Assembly (NCBI RefSeq): GCF_038051995.1
Contig: NZ_CP150290.1
Coordinates: forward strand, 4,764,001-4,828,000
Source of the DNA: Paenibacillus sp. FSL H8-0537
GTDB lineage: Bacteria; Bacillota; Bacilli; Paenibacillales; Paenibacillaceae
Length of the DNA stretch: 64,000 nucleotides
Reading direction: 5' to 3'
Shown one piece after another: positions 26,326 to 35,087 of the stretch; position 1 is the first letter of the stretch, and every line of letters starts with the position of its first letter. The notes beneath the pieces were generated by a model, which was not told the DNA's origin, did not search any database, and worked only from the letters and a program-made list of their open reading frames with translations. A program made the position numbers and the translations under genes.

Positions 26326-27179
26326 TATTCCACCTCCCTTCTGCGGAAATAGCCGGTAACGAGAACGGTAATAAAGAGAATGAAGACGAAAAGCACAATG
26401 GCGGACATCTGCCCGTAGCCTGCCTTGAAATAAGGAAATTCATAATTGTAAACATACATAGCCATCGTTTGGGAAGACGTCCCTGGACCACCTTTTGTCG
26501 CGACCATTGAGTAATCAAATTGCCTTAAGCCTGTCCCCAGCCACAAAGGAATGCAATACGTAAAGGCAGGCATCAGCAATGGGATCGTAATGCTGCGAAA
26601 CTGCTGTACGATGCCAGCGCCATCAATGCGGGCCGATTCATACATGTCTTTCGGAATGGTTTGCAGGCCCGCATAATAGATGACCATCGCAAGACCAACC
26701 TCTTTCCAGACAGCAATGATGACAATGCCCAGCATGACAGTTGAAGGATTGCCAAGCAGACCGCTATCGGTCTGGAAGAGAATCGGATAAATATCACTGT
26801 AGATATAGCGCCAAATGATGGAGGCCAACACAAGGCTGATGACCATCGGCATAAAAATGAACGTCTTTAACAGGTTGACCCCTTTGAATTTTGTATTGAG
26901 CGCCACGGCTAGCAAAAGACCCAATACGTTTACGAGCAACGTCGTGGAAAAAGCGAAAAACAGCGTATTTTTAATCGGCTCGATAGCATCGGTGTCACTG
27001 AACAGCAGCTTGAGGTTGCGCAAGCCAACATAGTCATAGGTTGGGCTGATGCCATCCCAATTGGTAAACGCAATGTTCAACCCGCGGAAAAAGGGGAAAA
27101 TCACAACTAAAGAAAAAAACAAAAGAGCCGGAATCAGGAACGTAAAGGTTACGAGGTTGTTTTTGTATAGTCGCTTCAT
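26322..27179 (-). CDS. Carbohydrate ABC transporter permease (MalF-type)
   Basis: Permease of 285 residues. First helix VTFTFLIPALLFFSLVVIFP, then FTNWDGISPTYDYVGLRN, the typical CUT1 periplasmic motif, and EAA loop MYESARIDGAGIVQQFRSIT. It is separated from the binding-protein gene by 81 bp containing a strong hairpin, and is coupled to the second permease. Confidence 0.92.
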   Translation of the reverse strand: MKRLYKNNLVTFTFLIPALLFFSLVVIFPFFRGLNIAFTNWDGISPTYDYVGLRNLKLLFSDTDAIEPIKNTLFFAFSTTLLVNVLGLLLAVALNTKFKGVNLLKTFIFMPMVISLVLASIIWRYIYSDIYPILFQTDSGLLGNPSTVMLGIVIIAVWKEVGLAMVIYYAGLQTIPKDMYESARIDGAGIVQQFRSITIPLLMPAFTYCIPLWLGTGLRQFDYSMVATKGGPGTSSQTMAMYVYNYEFPYFKAGYGQMSAIVLFVFILFITVLVTGYFRRREVEY

Positions 27180-27212
27180 CCACTCACCGCCAAATATTTA
27201 TTAAGAATGTAC

Positions 27213-27253
27213 AGCTTTTCGGCGCCCCTATGCCATTCAAGCGCCGAAAAGCT
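27213..27253 (-). terminator. 13-bp hairpin between binding protein and permease genes
   Basis: AGCTTTTCGGCGC (27213-27225) pairs perfectly with GCGCCGAAAAGCT (27241-27253). No strong U-tract follows on the minus strand, so partial termination or protection of the upstream binding-protein mRNA from 3-prime decay is likely. Confidence 0.65.
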
Positions 27254-27260
27254 CGAGCTG

Positions 27261-28607
27261 TTACTTCATTTTATTGATTTTTGCAAAGCCATCGTCCAGC
27301 TTCTTAATCGTCTCATCCACATTGCGCTCGGCAGGGTCGGTAACGAGGAAGAAGGTCATCACTTTTTGCCATGTATCGTCATATTGGCCGTACCAAAGCG
27401 GCTTCACCTGATTGTTGACAATTTTTCCGGATTGGAAAACGGCTTGGAACTCAGCCGAGATCGGATCTTGCTGTGCTGGTTTAATATCTTTGGATATGGT
27501 GCTGATGGTCTGTACGCCATCCGCCCAAATTTGCGCTCCCTCATCGGAAGCCATAAAATCAAAGAATTTTTTCGCCATCTCGACATTCGCCGACTTGGCC
27601 CCAATCATCCATGTGTCATCCGTGGAATACGTCATGTAGTTGTCTTCTGGATTATCAGTCGCCGGATACATGAATACTCCGAAATTACCGCTCGGATTGT
27701 AGCTGCGAATGCTGCCTATCGCAAAGCTGCCCATAATATCCATCGCTGCTTTACCTTGTGCAAAATATTGCAGCGAACGATCATAATCAATATCCTTGGC
27801 GTCGCTGTTCGCATAGGCGCTAAGCTGGTTTACGCGCTGCAGGAAGTCCTTGTAGCCAGGAACGTCCGAGAAGCTTTTTTCACCAGCTATAATTTTGCTC
27901 GCATAATCGGGGTTGTTCACGAGCAGTGTCCCCCACATGTCCGGCCACATAAAGCTCATGTAGGAAGCTCCGTCCTTCCATGAGGCTGCAAATGGCGTAA
28001 TGCCTTTGGATTTCAGCGTCTCCGCGGCCTTCAGCAGCTCCGAATAGGTTTTCGGAACCTCAACGCCTGCCTCTTTAAATAAATCCTTGTTGTAAATGAC
28101 GGCATTCGTCATTAAATCAATCGGCAAACCATATACCTTGCCTTCATACGTAACATTTGGAATATAGGCCGGATCAACCCTTTTAACAAAAGCTTCATTC
28201 GTTACGTCCAGAAAGGCTCCGGCCTTCGTCATGTCAACCATGCCTGCAGGGCGTCCAAATATAATGTCAGGCGTATCTCCTGAGCTGACTTTCAGTTTAA
28301 TGTTATCGTTGTATTTATCTACTGGCATAACCGAGATATCGAAGCTTACGTTTGGATTCAGCTCAGTGAATTTGTCCGTCAGCTTCTTGAAGGTATCTAC
28401 CTTCGGCTTCTCAACCATGTAGTGAACGACGCTCAGCGTAACTTTCTCGCCTGCGTCTGTTTTGGCAGGAGCGGACGCAGGCGAAGATGGAGCTGCACCT
28501 GTCTGGGAGGAACCCTCATTGCCATTGCTCGCACTTCCGCAACCAGATAACATCGTTACTGCCAAAAACAAGGTGCTTGCCATTGATAATGCTTTCGCTT
28601 TTCTCAT
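27261..28607 (-). CDS. Carbohydrate ABC transporter substrate-binding lipoprotein
   Basis: Family-1 extracellular solute-binding protein of about 448 residues. ATG 28607 is preceded by GGAGGT; the longer reading frame to 28721 covers promoter sequence. The signal peptide has lipobox VTMLSGCGS. The mature part shows TPDIIFGRPAGMVDMTKAG and VYGLPIDLMTNAVIYNKDLF, typical of CUT1 sugar-binding proteins. A cre site and a palindromic operator lie upstream in the divergent promoter. Sugar specificity is inferred from the GH43 enzyme in the same unit (arabino- or xylo-oligosaccharides). Confidence 0.92.
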   Translation of the reverse strand: MRKAKALSMASTLFLAVTMLSGCGSASNGNEGSSQTGAAPSSPASAPAKTDAGEKVTLSVVHYMVEKPKVDTFKKLTDKFTELNPNVSFDISVMPVDKYNDNIKLKVSSGDTPDIIFGRPAGMVDMTKAGAFLDVTNEAFVKRVDPAYIPNVTYEGKVYGLPIDLMTNAVIYNKDLFKEAGVEVPKTYSELLKAAETLKSKGITPFAASWKDGASYMSFMWPDMWGTLLVNNPDYASKIIAGEKSFSDVPGYKDFLQRVNQLSAYANSDAKDIDYDRSLQYFAQGKAAMDIMGSFAIGSIRSYNPSGNFGVFMYPATDNPEDNYMTYSTDDTWMIGAKSANVEMAKKFFDFMASDEGAQIWADGVQTISTISKDIKPAQQDPISAEFQAVFQSGKIVNNQVKPLWYGQYDDTWQKVMTFFLVTDPAERNVDETIKKLDDGFAKINKMK

Positions 28608-28648
28608 TTTTTTGACCTCCGCTTTAGTTATGAATGGGTTTTCCGAAT

Positions 28649-28662
28649 TGTAACCGCTTTCT
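28649..28662. promoter_or_regulatory. CcpA-type cre site
   Basis: TGTAACCGCTTTCT fits the cre pattern TGNAANCGNTNNCA except for the last base. It lies 42 bp upstream of the sugar-binding lipoprotein gene and should give carbon catabolite repression. Confidence 0.6.
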
Positions 28663-28695
28663 ATTTGGATTATAGAATAAAGAATTACGATTTTA

Positions 28696-28713
28696 TATAT
28701 CCAATTGGTTATA
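28696..28713. promoter_or_regulatory. Candidate operator for the GntR/LacI-type regulator
   Basis: TATATCCAATTGGTTATA is an 18-bp near-perfect palindrome in the divergent region between the regulator and the ABC transporter operon it probably controls. Confidence 0.5.
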
Positions 28714-28796
28714 AAAATCACTTAATTATATTTTTCTTTTAAGTCCCTCTAATTTGATGATATATTATAATTATCTTTCCTTTTGAGGTGGCGCCA

Positions 28797-29879
28797 ATGA
28801 GCAAAATGCCTTTATACAAACAAATACAAAGCTATTACAGAGAGCGGATTCTAACAGGCGAATTACGCTACAAGGACAGAGTGCCTTCCGAACAAGAAAT
28901 TATGGAGGAATTCCGGGTAAGCAAGATTACGGTGAAAAATGCATTGATCTCTCTGGCGGAAGAAGGACTGATCACCCGTATTCAAGGGAAGGGCACATTC
29001 GTCGCTCAAGTGAACGATGAGGCTCTCAGCGTGAAATCGAGGCTGCAAAGCGGTTCGCCTGTTGAAGGCATGAATAACATTATTGGGTTTATCATTCCTA
29101 CCCTGAAGACGAAGGTCATTCAAAAGCTGGTAGATTACGTAGAGCTTCATGCGAAGGAAGCGGGGTATCAGACGATTTTGCATATTACGAGGGAATCCTC
29201 TGTGGAAGAGTCAAAAGCGATTAACAAATTGACTGAGATCGGGGTAAAGGGCATTATCGTTTTCCCTACCGAGGACGAGAAATACAACGAATCCTTGCTG
29301 CGATTATCGCTCGATAAGTTTCCCTTTGTATTTATTGATCGTTACCTGCGAAACATTGATACTTATCAAATTATTTCAGATAATGCAGCCGGGTCCTACG
29401 AGACGATCAATTATTTATTAAGCAAAGGGCATCAAAATATTGCTTTAATCTCACCAGACAATACGAATACAGCGATTGAAGACCGCACGCTGGGTTTTGA
29501 GAAGGCGTATATCGATAAACGTATCTCCATCGACAAAACACTGTGGTGCCATGTTCCGCTCGATATTTTACGCACAGATCAGGCCGAGCCGTATGTGACG
29601 GCCTTCCTTAGCCTTCATCCCGAGGTGAGCGCCATCTATGCTTTGTCCGCTGAAGCCGCTCAAATTGCCTATCAATCGCTTGGGAAGCTTGACCGCAGGG
29701 AAACCGAAATCGTCTCCTTCGATAATCCCGACCTTCCGGGCATTTCCTATGTCAGCCAAAACGAAAATCTGCTCGCCCAAGCAGCTGTCTCCTTGCTGAA
29801 ATCGCAAATAGAGGGAGAATATTTGCCGCAGCAAACCGTCATTGAAGTAGAGCTTATTTTATGTGAACAGCTGTCTTAA
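28797..29879 (+). CDS. GntR-type regulator with LacI-like sugar-binding domain (AraR-like)
   Basis: Regulator of about 360 residues. The N-terminal GntR winged helix spans residues about 5-70 (PLYKQIQSYYRERI, VPSEQEIMEEFRVSKITVKN, LITRIQGKGTFVA). A LacI/periplasmic-binding-like effector domain follows (IIGFIIPTLKTKVIQKLVDY, KGIIVFPTEDEKY, FVFIDRYL). This is the domain order of AraR, the arabinose repressor of B. subtilis. ATG 28797 follows GAGGT; the GTG at 28788 overlaps that site. It is divergent from the sugar ABC/GH43 operon, which I infer it represses until arabinose or a related sugar binds. Confidence 0.9.
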   Translation: MSKMPLYKQIQSYYRERILTGELRYKDRVPSEQEIMEEFRVSKITVKNALISLAEEGLITRIQGKGTFVAQVNDEALSVKSRLQSGSPVEGMNNIIGFIIPTLKTKVIQKLVDYVELHAKEAGYQTILHITRESSVEESKAINKLTEIGVKGIIVFPTEDEKYNESLLRLSLDKFPFVFIDRYLRNIDTYQIISDNAAGSYETINYLLSKGHQNIALISPDNTNTAIEDRTLGFEKAYIDKRISIDKTLWCHVPLDILRTDQAEPYVTAFLSLHPEVSAIYALSAEAAQIAYQSLGKLDRRETEIVSFDNPDLPGISYVSQNENLLAQAAVSLLKSQIEGEYLPQQTVIEVELILCEQLS

Positions 29880-29910
29880 ATTGAGAAAAATCCGTTTCAA
29901 ACAGCGAAAA

Positions 29911-29939
29911 AAAGCCAAGAGGGATTCCCCCTTGGCTTT
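29911..29939. terminator. Bidirectional terminator between convergent genes
   Basis: AAAGCCAAGAGGG (29911-29923) pairs with CCCCCTTGGCTTT (29927-29939) with one mismatch and a 3-base loop. An A-run on its left gives a U-tract for the minus-strand operon, and TTTA follows on the plus strand. Confidence 0.75.
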
Positions 29940-29985
29940 ACCTGTGACGGCAAATCGTTACACTATTGCTTGGTTTTCAGACCTT

Positions 29986-30054
29986 CTAGTATGAGAATAA
30001 TGGCTTACTCTCCCAAACCTTGCTCGGAATTCCCCGCTTCCATACATTTATTGT
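29986..30054 (-). pseudogene. Relic of a luciferase-like monooxygenase C-terminus
   Basis: Read on the minus strand this stretch gives ...KRGIPSKVWESKPLF followed by SY and a TAG at 29988-29986. It closely matches KREIPSKVWENQPLF at the end of the larger fragment at 41376-41570. The two share about 25 of 27 bases over the core. Nothing upstream continues the family, so only the last 20 or so codons remain, sitting between the GH39-like gene and a terminator. Confidence 0.6.
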
Positions 30055-30062
30055 TCCATATA

Positions 30063-32114
30063 CTAGTTTATAGCGATACTGTCGAGTTCGGCATACCCAG
30101 TGCTTCCTTTTGCCAATCTGATAATGTTATCGCCAGCCGTTAAATTAACATTCACGTTCACGGTGCCGAACTGTCCCCATCCTGCCGTAGCCGGATAGGT
30201 TACCGTTGACCCTGATCCGCCGTTAATAACTAAATTATGGGTAGAGTTTGCGCCTGTGCCGTTGGCATATCGAATCGCCATAGTATAAGTGCTAGCTGCA
30301 GGCACTTTGACATAGAAATCAACGTAACTGTCGCTATAGTCGATTTGACCGACGTATTTTCCACCCGATGCATTACCGGTCGTGATATTAGCGTGGCTTA
30401 CAGCCGCATTTTCGGCTTCATATACGTTGGTTGCCTGACCGAACGGCGTAATATAGAGCCTGTAGCCGTCATTATTATATAGACCCGTAATCGGTACGGT
30501 AATCTGATTGTTTGCAATTGTATAATCTGCTTCAAACAAAGTGTTCGTCGTGTTGACGGCCGTACTCCGGTTGACAAACGGAGTCCATTCTGCCCGCACA
30601 TGGACTTTGCTGCCATTCGTACCAAAGAACGACGGAAAGTTCTTGATGACCGCATTGACAGAACCGTCCGTTACTCCGCCGAATAACAAGCTTGCATATT
30701 GTCTCGTAGCGTCTACGTTTGCGAATCCGTCAAGAGCGACCACGTCATTCACGTTCGGAGGCGTAACGGAAACCATGCTGCCAGTCATGTCGCCATACCA
30801 TTTATAAAACCACCAGCCGCCGTTTCGTTGCGTAGAACTCGATAGGAGACTTCCCAATCTTCCCGGTTTCGGAACGTCCCAATAGCTTTGCATGGCGGTG
30901 TCCACTTTCAGTCTTTCGAACTTCGCGATCAATGGGGCTACTGCGCCAGGCTTTCCTTCATCATTAATCCAAGCGGCACCGCTGTATTCATTAATCGAGA
31001 TCGGTCTTGGCGCGATTCCAAGAGAAGTTTCGATGGCTCTATAATCATTATGATTGGCCGTGAAATTATCTCCGCCCAGCTGATGCCATGCATTGATATC
31101 CGGGACTGTATTCTGAGTCTTCTGGTAAGACATAAAGCCCAGCATAGCATTAGGGTTGTACCAAGAATACGAAGGTCCGATTGCTTTGGCATTCGGGTCA
31201 AGCTGCTTTAGCTTCGTATAGGTTTGACTGAAAAATTCATTGAACGTCAGGTTGCCGCTCGCATTCGATGAAGCATGCCCGCTATTGTGACTCGTAGAAT
31301 GGTTAACCGTCGCGTTTTCCGCTTCGTATCTTGCGGGATTGCCGCCCGTGATATCGATATAATCGATCTCGGCATATCCCGTGGCTCCCTTCGTAAGCCT
31401 AATCGTGTTGTTGCCTGCGTTTAAATTGACGTTCGTCGTCAGCGAAGCCCCTCTGCCCGATCCGGTCCAGCCTCCGCTATTCGGATAGGTGATCGTCGTC
31501 GCGCTGCCGCCGTTGACGCTCATGCTATGCGTTGAAGAAGCGCCCGTCCCATTGGCGTACCGAATAGTCATGGCATAGGCTTTGGCCGTGGGCACATTGA
31601 CGGTGAACTGTACATAGCTGTCGCTATAATTTATTCCGCCTACATATTGGCCTTTCCATGTCCCGTCCGGTTCATTCCATAATTCGTATCCGTAGATATT
31701 CGTAAGTCCGGCTGCTTGAACAGCATTTACAGTCGTGGTCAACTTATTGAACCAGTCTGTCAAATTCGAGTAGTTATACCATCCGGGATACCAATCCGCA
31801 AGACGAACGGTTACTTTACTGCCTGTAAGGGCTAATTTCTGCGCCACCGGGACCACAGCCCCCCATGGCTGTTGATAACCGACGACTGCTGGGTTGATAT
31901 AAGCTTTTGCACGCAATGGAATGATCAGGCTATTATCCGGTTGATTTTCGATTACGCCATATAACGATCCCCCCGCTCCATGAGTTACCGGCCCGATATC
32001 GCTTGATAAATCTACCGTCAAACTGGTAGCAGCATAGGCCGGAACAACTGAAAATACGCTGCTAAGAAGAAATGCCGCGGAGCTTAAAATCAAGGCTTTT
32101 CTTGATTTTTTCAA
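30063..32114 (-). CDS. Secreted GH39-like glycoside hydrolase with two CBM6/35-type modules
   Basis: The start is TTG 32114, set by GGAGGTT six bases upstream. About 683 residues: signal peptide (ending VPAYAA), then a (beta/alpha)8-type region with candidate acid/base Glu148 in YELWNEPDGTW and candidate nucleophile Glu376 in SINEYSGAA. A beta-sandwich module (residues about 154-287) is inserted right after the acid/base motif. A second module (about 565-683) ends the protein. Both share GINYSDSY/QIDYSDSY, IRYANGTGA and GYAEIDYIDI-type strands. In the inserted copy the YEAENA strand comes last, not first. It probably acts outside the cell on arabinose-containing polymers; the family number is tentative. 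Confidence 0.75.
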   Translation of the reverse strand: MKKSRKALILSSAAFLLSSVFSVVPAYAATSLTVDLSSDIGPVTHGAGGSLYGVIENQPDNSLIIPLRAKAYINPAVVGYQQPWGAVVPVAQKLALTGSKVTVRLADWYPGWYNYSNLTDWFNKLTTTVNAVQAAGLTNIYGYELWNEPDGTWKGQYVGGINYSDSYVQFTVNVPTAKAYAMTIRYANGTGASSTHSMSVNGGSATTITYPNSGGWTGSGRGASLTTNVNLNAGNNTIRLTKGATGYAEIDYIDITGGNPARYEAENATVNHSTSHNSGHASSNASGNLTFNEFFSQTYTKLKQLDPNAKAIGPSYSWYNPNAMLGFMSYQKTQNTVPDINAWHQLGGDNFTANHNDYRAIETSLGIAPRPISINEYSGAAWINDEGKPGAVAPLIAKFERLKVDTAMQSYWDVPKPGRLGSLLSSSTQRNGGWWFYKWYGDMTGSMVSVTPPNVNDVVALDGFANVDATRQYASLLFGGVTDGSVNAVIKNFPSFFGTNGSKVHVRAEWTPFVNRSTAVNTTNTLFEADYTIANNQITVPITGLYNNDGYRLYITPFGQATNVYEAENAAVSHANITTGNASGGKYVGQIDYSDSYVDFYVKVPAASTYTMAIRYANGTGANSTHNLVINGGSGSTVTYPATAGWGQFGTVNVNVNLTAGDNIIRLAKGSTGYAELDSIAIN

Positions 32115-32198
32115 ATAAATAACCTCCTCTAAGTAATGTGTACAATTCACCTGCGATCTTAACGATGCAACAGCTTTTAGAAGACTTCCTTCAATGTT

Positions 32199-34208
32199 CT
32201 ATTCGATAATCTCACCACCTCCTTGAAAGCGCTTTCTAATCTCCGCTTCATTGACTTGTCTTACCCAGACACTCATTTCACCCAGCCCGCGATTAGCCCA
32301 AGCATAATAAGGGATAAAGGTTACCCTTACCGGTTCAAGTCGCCAATCGGCCTCACTCCGATATAAGCTGCCATTCCAGTCTGAGGAAGTGTAGCGCACG
32401 GCTTCAGCAGTAATCGTTGGGATGCCCCCAAGCAGTCCGTCTTCGTATTGCAAATCAAGCCTTCCATTCTTCGGCAGTGCGAGCTGATGAAGGTTCGCTC
32501 CGTTATCGACCTCTTCCATGCAATACACGAATGGACCATGCTGCAGGGCAACTTTTCCAGCTGTTTGTCTAACCAATGGATGACCCTCCATACGTAGGAT
32601 GGGCATCGATAGATCCCATTCGACGATATCTCCTTTCATCCAATGCTTAGACACATGCACGTAACCATTTATGATCTTATCCTCTATCTCCATCTGGACC
32701 CCGTTGATCCTCAATTGTGCATGGTCACACCAGTTAGGCAAACGAAGAGCAAGCGTAAAGGGGACAACGCCCTCGCTCTGAACTTCGAAGCGGACCGCGC
32801 CATCACGTGGAAAATGCGACTGCTGCTTCAATACGACATGGCCCTCATCTAGTTGACATTCTAGTTCCCCGCCAATGTAAAGGTTCGTAAATATGGTATT
32901 ATTCCGAATCGTATAAATATAGTCCCCAAGAGAAGCGAGCAGTCTCGCCACGTTAGGAGGGCAGCAGGCACATCCGAACCAGCCTTGGCGTTCCGGCTTG
33001 ACGTGATTATAGTTTTTGTTTTTTCCGCATGTATGAGGAACAACCTCAAGTGGATTTACATAAAAAAACTTGGTGCCATCCTGCGACATGCCGCTGATGA
33101 CCGTATTATATAGTGCTCGTTCCATTACATCTGCGTATTCACCATTAGATTCTATTTGCAGCATTCGGTTAGCGAAGAAAATAAGACCGATGGAGGCACA
33201 GGTTTCAGCATATACCGTATCGTTCGGCAAATCATAGTCTAGCGAGAACGCTTCACCCTGCGCCATGGAACCAATACCGCCTGTAATGTACATCCTTCTG
33301 GTAACGATATTTGACCAAAGTCTACGGCATGCTTCAAGCAGACTTTGGTCACCTGTTTCAGCGGCAACATCTGCCATGCCAGTAGCCATATAAACGGCTC
33401 TTACCGCATGTCCTTCAGCTTTGTCCTGCTCGCGAATGGGAAGATGGGCTTGACTGTACTCCTTCTCCTCAATCATAAAGGAACTTTCCCAATGATGCGT
33501 TCTACCGCGTTTCACCCATTCCTCATCATAATAAAACGGCTGCCTGCCCCGTTCATTGAGAAAATAGACACTCATATTTAAGTATTTCTCATTGCCGGTT
33601 TCTCTATATAATTTAACTAATGCAAGCTCGATCTCCTGATGTCCATCGTACCCTTGCAGCTTGCCTGGCTCACTGCCAAAAACGGTATCAATATAATCTG
33701 CAAGCCTGCATACAACATCAAGCAGCTTGCGCTTACTGGTACCTTGATAATAAGCTACACCCGCTTCAATCATATGGCCAGCACAGTAGAGCTCGTGGCA
33801 TTCGCAAAGATTGCTCCAACGCATTTCCGGTTCTTTGACGGTATAATAAGTATTTAAATACCCGTCCGGCTGCTGTGCAGCAGCGATAACATCTATAACG
33901 CCATCAGCAAGTATTTCGAGGTCAGGATCGGGCTTAGCAGCCAGCAAATAGCCTACGGCTTCAAGCCATTTGGCAACATCGCTATCTTGGAATACCATCC
34001 CATAGAACTCTCCCTGCTCATGTCCTGCCGCTATTCTAAAATTGCGCAAGGCATGGCTTGGCTCTGCTCCTTCAACCTGATCGTTAAGCGCCATCCACTG
34101 ATAGGGAACGACAACATCACGAACCAAATCGATATATCTGGACCATAAAGGATCTTGTATACGCACATCTGTTAGTTTGATTGATTGAGCTGATTTTATT
34201 GACTTCAT
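32199..34208 (-). CDS. Glycoside hydrolase family 127 (beta-L-arabinofuranosidase-like)
   Basis: Cytoplasmic-type (alpha/alpha)6 enzyme of 669 residues without signal peptide, matching GH127 (formerly DUF1680). The diagnostic GCACCPPNVARLLASLGDYI holds the paired cysteines that, in HypBA1, include the nucleophile and zinc ligands. AETCASIGLIFFANRML supplies the further Glu and Cys ligands. GH127 members release beta-L-arabinofuranose from hydroxyproline-linked oligosaccharides or related glycans. It lies 46 bp after an ABC permease gene and just before the secreted enzyme. Confidence 0.92.
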   Translation of the reverse strand: MKSIKSAQSIKLTDVRIQDPLWSRYIDLVRDVVVPYQWMALNDQVEGAEPSHALRNFRIAAGHEQGEFYGMVFQDSDVAKWLEAVGYLLAAKPDPDLEILADGVIDVIAAAQQPDGYLNTYYTVKEPEMRWSNLCECHELYCAGHMIEAGVAYYQGTSKRKLLDVVCRLADYIDTVFGSEPGKLQGYDGHQEIELALVKLYRETGNEKYLNMSVYFLNERGRQPFYYDEEWVKRGRTHHWESSFMIEEKEYSQAHLPIREQDKAEGHAVRAVYMATGMADVAAETGDQSLLEACRRLWSNIVTRRMYITGGIGSMAQGEAFSLDYDLPNDTVYAETCASIGLIFFANRMLQIESNGEYADVMERALYNTVISGMSQDGTKFFYVNPLEVVPHTCGKNKNYNHVKPERQGWFGCACCPPNVARLLASLGDYIYTIRNNTIFTNLYIGGELECQLDEGHVVLKQQSHFPRDGAVRFEVQSEGVVPFTLALRLPNWCDHAQLRINGVQMEIEDKIINGYVHVSKHWMKGDIVEWDLSMPILRMEGHPLVRQTAGKVALQHGPFVYCMEEVDNGANLHQLALPKNGRLDLQYEDGLLGGIPTITAEAVRYTSSDWNGSLYRSEADWRLEPVRVTFIPYYAWANRGLGEMSVWVRQVNEAEIRKRFQGGGEIIE
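32224..32237. promoter_or_regulatory. cre-like palindrome inside GH127 3-prime end
   Basis: TGAAAGCGCTTTCT contains the perfect palindrome GAAAGCGCTTTC and fits the CcpA cre consensus well. It lies in the last codons of the GH127 gene, about 110 bp before the TTG start of the secreted hydrolase, so it may regulate that gene separately. Confidence 0.5.
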
Positions 34209-34253
34209 CGCATTTTGCTCCTTAGCTGCTTTATATTTTTGGACTACGTATCG

Positions 34254-35087
34254 TTAGCCTTTAATCCCTGTCATTGCGATCCCTTGAATAAAATACCTCT
34301 GGGCAAAAAGGAAGACGATTAGCGAGGGAAGAACCACAATCGAGACAGCTGCCATCATCAGATTCCACTGCGAAGAATAGGAGCCCTGAAATAAGGTCAG
34401 TCCCAGCATCAACGTATAATTTTTCTCCGATGACAAATACAGCATCGGTCCTAGGTAATCGTTCCAGTTAGTCAGAAACGTAAATAAACCAACGACAATT
34501 AGCGACTGGGAACTGAGCGGTAAAATGATTTTGGAATAAACGGTCCAATGATTGGCTCCGTCCATATAAGCTGCTTCATCCAGGTCTCTTGGTATCCCCA
34601 TAAAAAATTGTCTAAGCAAGAAGATATTAAACAATCCTCCGCCAAAATAAGCCGGAATAATCAAGGGAAATAGCGTATCTGTCAAGTTGAGCATTCTCCA
34701 TCCGATAAACTGAGGAAGCATAACTACTGCAAAAGGAAGCATGAGTGCTGTTAACATAACGCCGAATACTTTATCCCGGCCTGGCCAATTCACTCTTGAA
34801 AAGCCATATGCGCAAAGCGAGCTGGTTAAGAGTACTCCAACAATATTCGCAATCGTTACGATACCGCTATTCAGAAAAAACCTGCCAAATGGTTGCGCTT
34901 GCAGAGCATCGCTAAAATTATGGAACTCCAATGATTTAGGTATAAAAGTCGGTGTAATTTCGAAAATGCTGTCACTGCCCACCAACGCCGTTTTAATCAT
35001 CCAATAAAAGGGGAAAAGCATGGCAATTGCTCCGCTAATCAGAAAAAAATAAACAAAAAACATGCTTGCTGCTTTTTTTACTTTCAT
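34254..35087 (-). CDS. Carbohydrate ABC transporter permease (MalG-type)
   Basis: Permease of 277 residues with first helix ASMFFVYFFLISGAIAMLFP, EAA loop LDEAAYMDGANHWTVYSKII and the usual C-terminal QRYFIQGIAMTGIKG. It overlaps the partner permease by 4 bases. With the lipoprotein at 36.1-37.5 kb it forms a second CUT1-type importer feeding the GH127 enzyme. Confidence 0.93.
   Translation of the reverse strand: MKVKKAASMFFVYFFLISGAIAMLFPFYWMIKTALVGSDSIFEITPTFIPKSLEFHNFSDALQAQPFGRFFLNSGIVTIANIVGVLLTSSLCAYGFSRVNWPGRDKVFGVMLTALMLPFAVVMLPQFIGWRMLNLTDTLFPLIIPAYFGGGLFNIFLLRQFFMGIPRDLDEAAYMDGANHWTVYSKIILPLSSQSLIVVGLFTFLTNWNDYLGPMLYLSSEKNYTLMLGLTLFQGSYSSQWNLMMAAVSIVVLPSLIVFLFAQRYFIQGIAMTGIKG

Noticed and set aside
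28608..28721. 38-residue N-terminal extension of the sugar-binding lipoprotein
   Set aside because: It would bury the signal peptide, and it contains the cre site; ATG 28607 has GGAGGT upstream.
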